In this document: one piece after another, positions 45,544-53,317 of the stretch
Layout: every line of letters begins with the position of its first letter
Position numbering within the stretch: the first letter of the stretch is position 1
From: Pseudomonas sp. B20(2017)
Lineage (GTDB): Bacteria > Pseudomonadota > Gammaproteobacteria > Pseudomonadales > Pseudomonadaceae
Reading direction: 5' to 3'
Assembly (NCBI RefSeq): GCF_002113125.1
Contig: NZ_NEJP01000003.1
Coordinates: 62,001 to 126,000 of the forward strand
Length of the DNA: 64,000 nucleotides
Position numbers and translations under genes: made by a program
Notes under the pieces: model-generated
Database searches by the model: none
Seen by the model: the letters and a program-made list of their open reading frames with translations, nothing else
What the model was told of the DNA's origin: nothing

Positions 45544-45814
45544 GTCGCTGATTTTGCAGCGACACCAAAACCATAACCGCCCCGCTCCAGCCGCCGGAAG
45601 CAGACAAGGCAGCGGTTCCTGTAGGAAGGCGCCGAGAATCCCCCGAGAAACAATCCCCCGTCAGACAGCCGGCATTCAGCCGGGTTAACCCTCGCTTAAC
45701 GCAGTGGTCAAAGACTCTGAACATCCGCACGCTCTCAGCCGATGCTGACGCCCAGTGCGGCAGGTCTGGCGTGTTTCACGCCGGGCTTTCTATCCGTCGC
45801 ACGGGAGTTTCTCC

Positions 45815-46081
45815 ATGAACATTCGTCCGTTCCTGCTCACCACCGTCCTCGCCTGCACCGCGTTTGCCGGGCTGGCCCAGGCCAATGACACCACGACCAC
45901 CAAAGCGGTGCCGTACACCTATGGCATGCCGTTGAATGTGGCCAAAGTGGTCTCGATGACCGAGCAGCCAACCAAGGCCTGCAAAGTGATCGATGCCGAC
46001 ATGAAATACATCGATACGTCAGGCAAACCCGAGGAAATCACTTACCGGAAAATGTCTGACGCCTGCGACTTCCAGAACTGA
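45815..46081 (+). CDS. DUF2790 small periplasmic protein
   Basis: 88 residues from the ATG at 45815 with GGGAG upstream. Signal peptide NIRPFLLTTVLACTAFAGLAQA, mature TTKAVPYTYGMPLNVAKV...CKVIDADMKYIDTSGKPEEITYRKMSDAC, the DUF2790 pattern with two conserved cysteines. Family members are abundant in Pseudomonas, some reported near metal-response genes; no role is assigned. Confidence 0.85.
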   Translation: MNIRPFLLTTVLACTAFAGLAQANDTTTTKAVPYTYGMPLNVAKVVSMTEQPTKACKVIDADMKYIDTSGKPEEITYRKMSDACDFQN

Positions 46082-46172
46082 CAGAAAGCTCTGATTTGCG
46101 GCTTTGCGGTAGGCGGGCAAGGGTCTCGAAGGTTATGCTCGGGGCCCCTCCTCACTGCCGCAAGGATTCGCC

Positions 46173-46571
46173 ATGCAGTTGTCGTTTCGCACGTTGTCGA
46201 CCATCACCTTTTCCCTGTGTTTCCTGCTGGCGCTGGCTTGGGGCCTCGTGCCGCAAATACTGCTTTCGATCTGGAGCATTGAATACTCCGAGGCAGCAGG
46301 ATTTGTCGCACGACGCATGGCGGTGCTGTTCGCGGCGTTGGGGGTGATGTTTTATCTGGTGCGCAACGCGCCGGTGTCGATCGCGCGTAATGCGCTGAGC
46401 AACGGCTTTATCGTCGGCTGTTTTGGCCTGGCGGTGCTGGGGTTTGCTGAATGGCTCAACGGCCATGCCGGCCCCGGGATTCTGCTCGCGGTGCTGGTCG
46501 AGTTCGCGCTGGGCCTTGGCTTCTTGCAGGCCCGGCGCGTGACGGTCGAACTGGGTGAAACGGTCAGTTAG
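46173..46571 (+). CDS. Four-helix membrane protein of unknown function
   Basis: 132 residues with four hydrophobic segments (ITFSLCFLLALAWGLVP, MAVLFAALGVMFYLV, GFIVGCFGLAVLGFAEWL, GILLAVLVEFALGLGFL). No family recognised. A hydrophobic inner-membrane protein; its stop overlaps the stop of the convergent DUF1652 gene. Confidence 0.7.
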   Translation: MQLSFRTLSTITFSLCFLLALAWGLVPQILLSIWSIEYSEAAGFVARRMAVLFAALGVMFYLVRNAPVSIARNALSNGFIVGCFGLAVLGFAEWLNGHAGPGILLAVLVEFALGLGFLQARRVTVELGETVS

Positions 46572-46834
46572 ACGACTCGGGATCGCGGCACTGAATGAGT
46601 TGCTGCGTGTTGCGCAAGATCCGAGCGCAACCCGGCGATCAGGCCGTTGATTTCGCGACAGCTGTTCAGATGACTGGCATCGATGCCACTCACCTGCAGC
46701 TCAACCTGATCGGTCTGGTGATCGCCATACACCTTGACGGTCATCGACAGATCCGGGGACAGCGTGCACTGGCAGCGTTTCGGTAGAAAGCTGCTTTCAA
46801 TGATGTTGCGGAGTTCCAAGGCAGACAGAAACAT
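46568..46834 (-). CDS. DUF1652 small protein
   Basis: 88 residues from the ATG at 46834 with AAGGAGAGG upstream; the longer frame extends into non-coding DNA. MFLSALELRNIIESSFLPKR, then C.CTLSPDLSMTVKVY and IDASHLNSCREINGLIAGLRSDL is the DUF1652 pattern common in Pseudomonas. Function unknown. Confidence 0.8.
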   Translation of the reverse strand: MFLSALELRNIIESSFLPKRCQCTLSPDLSMTVKVYGDHQTDQVELQVSGIDASHLNSCREINGLIAGLRSDLAQHAATHSVPRSRVV

Positions 46835-47207
46835 GGCGAAACCTCTCCTTACTGTGAGACTGCCAATCAAGTATTCACGTCGACCGTTGCCACGGCTTCC
46901 CACGGGTGTGTCCCCGCTGAATTCCTTGGGTTGTGACAAGCGGCTGTACTGCGAAATGCCCATTGGAGTGTAGGCGCCCAAACTCGGTGCGCCGCACCAA
47001 ATCAACGCATAAAACGTGCCTTTCATCAGGTTGCATTCACCTCCTTGCAAATCAATGGTTTGGCGAAAAGGCAGGCAACTGGCCAGTTGCAAAATGCAAG
47101 ATTCGATCGTGCAGGCACTGCAATTTGCATGCGGCTGGCGGTTTGCATTCATCGCCCTTGGCAGTGAGAATGCCCGTCAACCAACGTACACCCGCCAGGA
47201 GGCTTCA
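46835..47207. promoter_or_regulatory. Spacer before ecotin with inverted TTGCA repeats and a possible sigma54 site
   Basis: 373 bp without a gene. Close to ecotin, TTGCA-AAA-TGCAA, TGCAA-T-TTGCA and TTTGCATTC cluster between about 47090 and 47151. TGGCAG-TGAGA-ATGC (47159-47173) matches the sigma54 -24/-12 consensus except for two bases and would start transcription about 20 nt before the ecotin ATG. The sigma54 reading is tentative. Confidence 0.35.
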
Positions 47208-47693
47208 ATGGGAAATTTCACTGTTTACGCGACCGCCGGCCTGATGCTCGCCAGCCTGTCCACCCTCACCCACGCCGCCAAACTCGAAGACACCGCGCCC
47301 TATCCGAAGGCCGAAGCGGGCTTCACGCGCCAGGTCATCCACCTGCCGCAACAAGCCCAGGAAGAAAATTTCAAAGTCGAAATCCTCGCCGGCAAGACCC
47401 TCGAAGTCGACTGCAACCGCCAGCGCCTGGGCGGCACCCTTGAAGAGAAAAACCTCGAAGGCTGGGGTTATCCGTTCTACCGCCTGGAAAAAGTCAGCGG
47501 CCCGATGAGCACGCTGATGGCCTGCCCGCCCGGCACCCAGAAAAAACGCGCGTTCGTACCGGTGATGGGTGATGGCTTTACCGTGCGCTACAACAGCAAG
47601 CTGCCGATCGTGGTTTACGCACCGCAGGACGTCGAAGTGCGATTTCGTATCTGGTCGGCCTCGGACAAGATTGGCGTGGCAATACCTGAATAA
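47208..47693 (+). CDS. eco: Ecotin, periplasmic serine protease inhibitor
   Basis: 161 residues from the ATG at 47208 with AGGAGG. Signal peptide ending THAA, then [22 protein letters not shown] of ecotin. The disulfide pair is at [10 protein letters not shown] and MACPPG. The reactive loop reads [10 protein letters not shown], so P1 is Leu where E. coli ecotin has Met. A C-terminal dimerisation strand ([16 protein letters not shown]) is present. It protects against host or predator serine proteases in the periplasm. Confidence 0.95.
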   Translation: MGNFTVYATAGLMLASLSTLTHAAKLEDTAPYPKAEAGFTRQVIHLPQQAQEENFKVEILAGKTLEVDCNRQRLGGTLEEKNLEGWGYPFYRLEKVSGPMSTLMACPPGTQKKRAFVPVMGDGFTVRYNSKLPIVVYAPQDVEVRFRIWSASDKIGVAIPE

Positions 47694-47713
47694 TCTGCAA
47701 AGGAGCCGCAGCT

Positions 47714-48020
47714 TTGATTACCTGCCACGTCAGATACGTGATTGACCCCTATCAGTTGGACGCATTCGAAGCCTACGCCAAGACCTGGCTCGCTATCGTC
47801 GAACGGCTGGGAGGAAACGCATCACGGTTACTTCCTGCCCTCGGAAGGCGCTAGCAATATCGCGTATTGCCTGTTCAGTTTCCCGTCGCTGGCGGATTAC
47901 GAAAGTTATCGCCACATCGCTCTGACCGACCCGGAAAGCACGGCACTGGTGGCCGATCTGGTCGAAAAGAAGTTCATCGTCAGCTACGAGCGCAGTTTTC
48001 TGCGCCCGTTGTTGCCCTGA
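47714..48020 (+). pseudogene. NIPSNAP-family gene broken by a single-base frameshift
   Basis: A TTG at 47714 with AAGGAG gives MITCHVRYVIDPYQLDAFEAY...AIVERLGG and then goes out of frame, stopping at 47852. The +1 frame continues as THHGYFLPSEGASNIAYCLFSF...LVEKKFIVSYERSFLRPLLP to 48020. Together they make one ~101-residue NIPSNAP-domain protein. The break is one extra A in GGAAACG at 47815-47817. Either a real mutation or a sequencing error; the reading on both sides is otherwise well conserved. Confidence 0.8.
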
Positions 48021-48026
48021 GTCCTT

Positions 48027-49040
48027 TCAGGCTGAAACTCCGCACGCCGCCGCTCGTTCGGCGACATGGCGCAAGCTGTCGAAGTTGATATTGGCGCCGG
48101 AATCGATGGCGATCAGCGTCTGATTCCGTGCGCCGGTTTGCGCCACATACTGTTTGATGCCCGCGACCGCCAAAGCACCGGAAGGCTCGGTGATCGAGCG
48201 GGTATCGTCGTAGATGTTCTTGATCGCCGCGCAGAGCTCGTCGTTGCTGACGGTGATGACCTCATCCACACAGAAACGGCAAACCTCAAACCCGTAGGCG
48301 CCTATCTGCGCCACCGCCACGCCATCGGCGAAAGTGCCCACGTTGGGCAGCACCACTCGCTCATCCGCTTGCATGGCAGCCTTCAGGCAGGCCGAGTGCT
48401 CCGACTCGACGCCAATGATCCGCACCTCCGGCCGCAGGTATTTCACATATGCCGCGATGCCGGCGATCAACCCGCCACCGCCCACCGGGACGAAGATCGC
48501 ATCCAGTGCGCCTTGGTGCTCGCGCAGGATTTCCATCGCCACCGTGCCCTGTCCAGCGATCACATCTGGATCGTCGAAAGGCGAAACGAACGTTCGCCCA
48601 GTCTGCTCAGCCAGTTGCAGCGCGTGAGCCAGGGCAAACGGAAAGCTTTCGCCATGCAATAGCGCCTCAGCCCCGCGACTACTGACGCCCAGCACTTTCA
48701 ACTCAGGCGTAGTTGCCGGCATCACAATAGTCGCGGCAATGCCCAGTTCCCGCGCCGCCAACGCTACGCCTTGCGCATGATTTCCCGCCGACGCCGTGAT
48801 TACGCCACGGGCCTTCTGCTCGTCGCTCAATTGCACCAGTTTGTTGTAGGCACCACGGATCTTGAAGGAGAACGTCGGTTGCAGGTCTTCGCGCTTGAGC
48901 AGGATCCGGTTGCCCAGCGCTTCGGACAGCGCCGGCGCCAATTGCAGCGGCGTGCGCACCGCCAGTTCATACACCGGAGCGGCGAGGATCTTTTTCACGT
49001 ACTGCTCAAGCAGGGCTTGCTGGGCGGGGTTGTAGCGCAT
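48027..49040 (-). CDS. Threonine dehydratase, IlvA-type catalytic domain without the regulatory domain
   Basis: 337 residues, PLP fold type II: KREDLQPTFSFKIRGAYNKL with the Schiff-base Lys, SAGNHAQGVALAARELG, the glycine-rich phosphate loop PVGGGGLIAGIA, and EPSGALAVAGIKQY. The end at LRHVAERAAACGVSA is where the two ACT-like regulatory domains of biosynthetic IlvA would begin, so feedback inhibition by isoleucine is probably absent. It deaminates threonine to 2-oxobutanoate. A leader peptide and terminator upstream indicate attenuation control. Confidence 0.9.
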   Translation of the reverse strand: MRYNPAQQALLEQYVKKILAAPVYELAVRTPLQLAPALSEALGNRILLKREDLQPTFSFKIRGAYNKLVQLSDEQKARGVITASAGNHAQGVALAARELGIAATIVMPATTPELKVLGVSSRGAEALLHGESFPFALAHALQLAEQTGRTFVSPFDDPDVIAGQGTVAMEILREHQGALDAIFVPVGGGGLIAGIAAYVKYLRPEVRIIGVESEHSACLKAAMQADERVVLPNVGTFADGVAVAQIGAYGFEVCRFCVDEVITVSNDELCAAIKNIYDDTRSITEPSGALAVAGIKQYVAQTGARNQTLIAIDSGANINFDSLRHVAERAAACGVSA

Positions 49041-49079
49041 GGTCGTCTCCTGACGTTTGATTCGGAACCCCGGAGACAG

Positions 49080-49108
49080 AAAATGAAAACCCGCCTCTAG
49101 GGCGGGTT
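49080..49108 (-). terminator. Attenuator terminator of the threonine dehydratase gene
   Basis: On the minus strand AACCCGCC-CTAGA-GGCGGGTT, perfect 8-bp stem, followed by TTCATTTTC. It lies between the leader peptide and the ATG at 49040. Its left arm CCCGCC can pair instead with GGCGGG at the end of the leader frame (49130-49137 region), the switch expected for an attenuator. Confidence 0.8.
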
Positions 49109-49126
49109 GGGTGCTGCAGTCGTGAG

Positions 49127-49192
49127 CTAGCCCGCCAAATGAGGAATGGCGGTAATAATGCTTGGCTGGCTGCGCAGTACGGTGGAAGTCAT
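49127..49192 (-). CDS. Leader peptide for attenuation of the threonine dehydratase gene
   Basis: 21 codons: MTSTVLRSQPSIITAIPHLAG and a TAG. Codons 12-16 are Ile-Ile-Thr-Ala-Ile, with Thr, Val and Leu earlier, the branched-chain control set seen in ilv leaders. A ribosome stalled at the Ile codons would leave GGCGGG free to capture the terminator's CCCGCC. A promoter-like TTGACT-N16-GCTAAT lies just upstream and would start the transcript within a few bases of the ATG, so the leader peptide may be nearly leaderless. Too short for ordinary gene finders. Confidence 0.7.
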   Translation of the reverse strand: MTSTVLRSQPSIITAIPHLAG

Positions 49193-49294
49193 GCGCCCGA
49201 AATTAGCCCGGGCGCTGCTGGCAAGTCAATGGCGAATTTTACGCCGGGTCTGTAGGCTGGCCTCTCGCTCATCTGACCAAGGAAGGAATACCTG

Positions 49295-49630
49295 ATGTCC
49301 ATCGCCCTGCCCCTCACCGCTTTGATCGCCTTTGGCGGCTATACCGTTTCCGTGATGCTTCAGGCCGAACAGTCGCTGATCGACTTCGGCATCAGCCTGA
49401 TGTCGCGGCCGGATACCGCGCAGGTGGTGATCGATCTCTATCTGCTGGCAACCCTGGCGGGCGTCTGGATGTACAAGGATGCGCGCAAGCGCGGGCAGTC
49501 GGGCTGGTCGGTGGTGCCGTATCTATTGCTGACGGCGGTGTTTGTTTCGGTCGGGCCGTTGTTGTACCTGGTGGTCCGGGGCCTGCAGGATCGCAAGCGC
49601 TCGGCACCGGTCATTTCGCCAGACGCCTGA
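49295..49630 (+). CDS. DUF2834-like small membrane protein
   Basis: 111 residues with three hydrophobic segments (LPLTALIAFGGYTVSVM, VVIDLYLLATLAGVWMY, WSVVPYLLLTAVFVSVGPLLYLVV). The YKDARKRGQSG loop between helices fits DUF2834. Unknown function. Its end overlaps the convergent CorA-like gene by 20 bp. GGAAGGA precedes the ATG. Confidence 0.75.
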   Translation: MSIALPLTALIAFGGYTVSVMLQAEQSLIDFGISLMSRPDTAQVVIDLYLLATLAGVWMYKDARKRGQSGWSVVPYLLLTAVFVSVGPLLYLVVRGLQDRKRSAPVISPDA

Positions 49631-50534
49631 GCCCGAACAGCATCCCGCCCGCCCCCAGCAACATCGCCGCCAGAAACAACGGGTACGACACCCACCACGG
49701 CGTGCCGGCGGTCATCATGCTGAATTCCGACATGCCGCCGATGCTCGCAATCAGGTTGAGCGGCAGGAACACCACGTTGATCAGCGTCAGTTTGCGCAGC
49801 AGGTTGTTCATGCTGTTGTTCATCAGGTTGCCCCGGGCGTCGATCAGCCCGGAGAACACCGTCGAATAGATTTCCGCCTGCTTGTAGCACTGGTTGTTTT
49901 CGATGATCAGGTCGTCGATCAGGCCGATCGCTTCGCTGCCGAAATGCTGTTTTTCCGCGTGATTGCGCAGCCGCGTGAGCACCGCGCCGTTGCTGTGCAG
50001 GGCGTTGATGTAATAGATCAGGCTTTCGCTGAGGTTGAACATCTGCACCAGATGCTGGTTCTGCATCGAGGCGTTGAATTTCTGCTGCAATTCCCGGGCG
50101 ACCAGTTTGATCACCTTCAAGTGCCCGAGGTAGTGATGGATGTTGTTGAACAGCAGATCCAGCAACACATCCAGCGGTGTGTTCAGTGGCTGACGTGTAC
50201 CGACACCGTGCAGCGGCGTGTCGTCCGTGGCGATCACCAGCAACTGGCCCGGCGAGAACAGCAAACCGCAGGACGACACCTCGAACGCGAGACTGCCGCC
50301 ACCGGAATAGTTTTCCGGACGTTTCCAGATCAGAAACAGGTGATCGGGGTGAAACTCGATCCGCGACACTTCGTCCGGGTCGAGCGCCGAGGCCAGTGCG
50401 TGCTCATCGAGTTTGAAGTGACTGTGGAGCAAATCGCGCTCGGCAGCGTCCGGGTCGCTGAACAGCATCACCTCGGCGTCCAGTCGCTCGACCCGCTGCA
50501 ACCCACCGTGATTCAGTGCAAAGCTGTTGATCAT
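49611..50534 (-). CDS. CorA-family divalent metal transporter
   Basis: 307 residues: N-terminal cytoplasmic domain (EVMLFSDPDAAERDLL ... LDEHALASALDPDEVSRIEF), a long helix, and two C-terminal membrane helices (LTLINVVFLPLNLIASIG and YPLFLAAMLLGAGGMLFG). The pore signature GMN of CorA is GMS here (SIGGMSEFSMMTAG). The DPDE.SRIEFHPDHLFLIWKRP segment is typical of the family. Likely Mg2+, Zn2+ or related ion transport; the signature change may alter selectivity. It lies 8 nt downstream of the RimK-like gene in the same direction. Confidence 0.88.
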   Translation of the reverse strand: MINSFALNHGGLQRVERLDAEVMLFSDPDAAERDLLHSHFKLDEHALASALDPDEVSRIEFHPDHLFLIWKRPENYSGGGSLAFEVSSCGLLFSPGQLLVIATDDTPLHGVGTRQPLNTPLDVLLDLLFNNIHHYLGHLKVIKLVARELQQKFNASMQNQHLVQMFNLSESLIYYINALHSNGAVLTRLRNHAEKQHFGSEAIGLIDDLIIENNQCYKQAEIYSTVFSGLIDARGNLMNNSMNNLLRKLTLINVVFLPLNLIASIGGMSEFSMMTAGTPWWVSYPLFLAAMLLGAGGMLFGLRRLAK

Positions 50535-50541
50535 CGGCCGG

Positions 50542-52116
50542 TCACCAGGCCTGGCCGCGGCGCTTGAGTTCGAGGCGCCGCACGAACTCTTCCAGCACCA
50601 GCGAATACAGATCGTCCTGCAGGTACGCGTCTTCGATGCCAGCGTCGAGGTTTGGGTTGTCGTTGACCTCGATGACTACCACTTTGTCACCGGCCTGTTT
50701 GAGATCAACGCCATACAAGCCGTCGCCGATCAGGTTCGCGGTCTTCACCGCCAGTTCCACCACCGCGCGCGGTGCTTCGTGAATTGCCAGCGTACGGCAT
50801 TCGCCGTTGACGTCCTGGCCCTTGGCCTTGTGGTTGTAGATCTGCCAGTGGCCCTTGGACATGAAGTACTGGCAGGCAAAGATCGGTTTGCGGTTGAGCA
50901 CGCCGATGCGCCAGTCGTACTCGGTGTAGAAGAATTCCTGGGCCAGTAACAGCACCGAATGTGCGAACAGCTCGGCGGTGGCCTCCAGCAAAGCCTCTTG
51001 GCTCTCAACCTTGATCACGCCACGGGAGAAGCAACCATCCGGGATCTTCAGCACCAGCGGAAACCCAAGGCGTTCTCCGACCTGCTCGAAATCTTCGGGT
51101 CGCTCCTTGTAGAGGATTTCCGTGGCGGGCATGCCCAGTTGATGGCTGTTGAGCAGGTCGGTGAGGTAAACCTTGTTGGTGCAGCGCAGGATCGACGTCG
51201 GGTCATCCATCACCACCAGCCCTTCGCTTTCGGCCTTCTTGGCGAAACGGTAAGTGTGGTTGTCGACGCTGGTGGTCTCGCGAATCAGCAAACCGTCGTA
51301 CTCGGCCAGCCTTGCGTAATCCTTGCGTTCTATCAGCTCGACATCGATGCCCATGCCCTTGCCGACCCGCACAAAGTTTTCCAGCGCGCGGACGTTGGAC
51401 GGCGGCAACGCCTCCTGCGGATCATGCAGGATCGCCAGGTCATAACGTGCCACTTGCGGCGAACGCGGAACGCGCCAGATCTTGCGGCTGAAGCCGTCCA
51501 GCGCATTGGCGAACTGATCTTCCTGATCGTCGCGCAACTTGTGCAGGGCCCCGGACTTTATACCCTCGATATGCCAGCCGTTAGTTCGACGAAATTCAAC
51601 TAACAGAATCGGACACGGAAACACTTCAAACAATTGTCGGGCCAGATCCTGCAACGGCTCGATATGCGTCCTGCCGAAATAAAGTGTCAGCGTAAAACCT
51701 TCGGTGTCGCTGTAGAGATGATGGCTGAGGGCTTTTTCCAGGGTTTTATCCAGGTCGTCCAGCGCCAGGCCGTAAAGGGATTTTCGCGTCAGTTCGCTTA
51801 TGGTGCGCACCGATGGAATCACCTTGTGCCCTCGGGCTTCAGCCAGCAGCGAGCAGTAGTAACCGTGCCCCAAGTACTTGTAGCTGCGGCACAGATTGAT
51901 CACCTGCACCCGTTTACCCGGCTCGCTGTCGGGTGGTTGTTCGAGGTATTCCTGGGCCGTCAGGATGTCTTCGCTGGGGAAATACGAGGCCCAGTCTTCC
52001 TTGCGTTCGACAATGATCAACACTTGACTGGAAGTTCTGATCTTCGGTTTTAAATAAGTTGCCGGTGGCAAACTTTGACTGGATACTTCGCGCCAATGAC
52101 CCTGTACCGCTGACAT
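50542..52116 (-). CDS. RimK-like ATP-grasp ligase with N-terminal RimK-associated domain
   Basis: 524 residues from the ATG at 52116. The N-terminal ~250 residues are a RimK-associated domain (VLIIVERKEDWASYFP, VINLCRSYKYLGHGYYCSLLAEARG). The C-terminal part is ATP-grasp: YDGLLIRETTSVDNHTYRFA, FPLVLKIPDGCFSRGVIKV with the ATP-binding Lys, AQEFFYTEYDWRIGVLN, and the metal-binding VVIEVNDNPNLDAGIEDAY. It forms amide bonds to amino acids or peptide tails. Divergent from the GNAT-peptidase fusion across 92 bp; the two are a recurrent pair in Pseudomonas. The substrate is unknown. Confidence 0.9.
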   Translation of the reverse strand: MSAVQGHWREVSSQSLPPATYLKPKIRTSSQVLIIVERKEDWASYFPSEDILTAQEYLEQPPDSEPGKRVQVINLCRSYKYLGHGYYCSLLAEARGHKVIPSVRTISELTRKSLYGLALDDLDKTLEKALSHHLYSDTEGFTLTLYFGRTHIEPLQDLARQLFEVFPCPILLVEFRRTNGWHIEGIKSGALHKLRDDQEDQFANALDGFSRKIWRVPRSPQVARYDLAILHDPQEALPPSNVRALENFVRVGKGMGIDVELIERKDYARLAEYDGLLIRETTSVDNHTYRFAKKAESEGLVVMDDPTSILRCTNKVYLTDLLNSHQLGMPATEILYKERPEDFEQVGERLGFPLVLKIPDGCFSRGVIKVESQEALLEATAELFAHSVLLLAQEFFYTEYDWRIGVLNRKPIFACQYFMSKGHWQIYNHKAKGQDVNGECRTLAIHEAPRAVVELAVKTANLIGDGLYGVDLKQAGDKVVVIEVNDNPNLDAGIEDAYLQDDLYSLVLEEFVRRLELKRRGQAW

Positions 52117-52208
52117 AGAAATTGATCCGTTGGAGAACAAGACCTTTTCTATTAAGCACGAAGTTTTTCGAAAGTCCCGTTTCGTTACGCAACTTTTACG
52201 GTGGTCAT

Positions 52209-53312
52209 ATGAATGCTGTTTTTCGCCTGGCAGTCGTTGATGACTTGCCAGCGTTGCTCACGCTGGAGATGCACTGTTTCACCACGGACCGGCTCACCCG
52301 CCGCAGTTTCCAATGGATGATCACCCGGGCCCACGGGCAATTGTGGGTGGCCGAACGAGAGGGTCAACTGGCTGGGTATGCGTTGGTGCTGTTTCATCGC
52401 GGCACCTCGCTGGCCCGGTTGTATTCGATTGCGATTGCTCCCGAAGCGCGCGGCACTGGTCTGGGCAAGCAATTGCTGCAGCGAATCGAGTCCTGCGCGC
52501 TTGAGCACGACTGCGCCTACTTGCGACTGGAAGTGCGCACCGACAATCCGGCCGCCATCGCTCTGTACGAGCGCAACGGTTACCGGCGCTTTGCGCTGAT
52601 CCATGACTACTACGAAGATCACGCCGACGCGCTGCGTCTGGAGAAACGCATTCTCCAGCACCGCGATTCGCGCAACATCAAGGTTCCCTATTATCGACAA
52701 ACCACCGATTTCACATGCGGCCCGGCCTGCCTGCTGATGGCCATGGGGGCGTTGCAGGCCGGTCGTTTGATGGAGCGGCGCGAAGAGTTGCAGTTGTGGC
52801 GCGAAGCAACCACGGTGTTCATGACGGCCGGCCATGGCGGTTGCAGCCCGCAAGGCCTGGCATTGGCGGCGTGGCGCCGGGGTTTCAGAGTGCGTTTGCA
52901 ACTGAGCATGAGCGGGCCGCTGTTTCTCGACGGCGTGCGCGATGCGCATAAAAAAGACGTCATGCGCCTGGTGCATGACGAGTTCATGGCGCAACTGAAC
53001 GACACCGATGTCGATCAAGTCATCGGCGTAGCGCTGGATTTACCCACGCTGCTGGCCAACGGTGGACAACCTCTGGTGCTGATCAGCAGCTATCGCCTGA
53101 CCCGCTCCAAGTCGCCGCATTGGGTGATCGTCACCGACTGCGATGAAGACTTCGTCTACCTGCATGACCCGGACGTCGATCACAGCCAGCATCGCCAGCC
53201 CATGGACTGCCAGCACGTGCCGGTCAGCCATGGGGAGTTCGAGAAAATGTGCCGCTTCGGTCGTGGCAAGTTACGGGCGGCGGTGGTGCTCTACGCCCGC
53301 TCACCCGCATGA
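52209..53312 (+). CDS. GNAT acetyltransferase fused to C39-like cysteine peptidase (DUF3335)
   Basis: 367 residues from the ATG at 52209. GNAT domain at ~1-150 with the acetyl-CoA loop EARGTGLGKQLLQRIE and LYERNGYRR. The peptidase domain starts at ~165: VPYYRQTTDFTCGPACLLMAMG with the catalytic Cys, His in SPHWVIVTDCD, and Asp in YLHDPDVD. The C39-like (papain) fold is kept with all three catalytic positions. It may acetylate and cleave, or cross-process, a peptide made or modified by the divergent ATP-grasp ligase. That pairing is known from comparative genomics; the substrate is not. Confidence 0.88.
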   Translation: MNAVFRLAVVDDLPALLTLEMHCFTTDRLTRRSFQWMITRAHGQLWVAEREGQLAGYALVLFHRGTSLARLYSIAIAPEARGTGLGKQLLQRIESCALEHDCAYLRLEVRTDNPAAIALYERNGYRRFALIHDYYEDHADALRLEKRILQHRDSRNIKVPYYRQTTDFTCGPACLLMAMGALQAGRLMERREELQLWREATTVFMTAGHGGCSPQGLALAAWRRGFRVRLQLSMSGPLFLDGVRDAHKKDVMRLVHDEFMAQLNDTDVDQVIGVALDLPTLLANGGQPLVLISSYRLTRSKSPHWVIVTDCDEDFVYLHDPDVDHSQHRQPMDCQHVPVSHGEFEKMCRFGRGKLRAAVVLYARSPA

Positions 53313-53317
53313 GAGGA

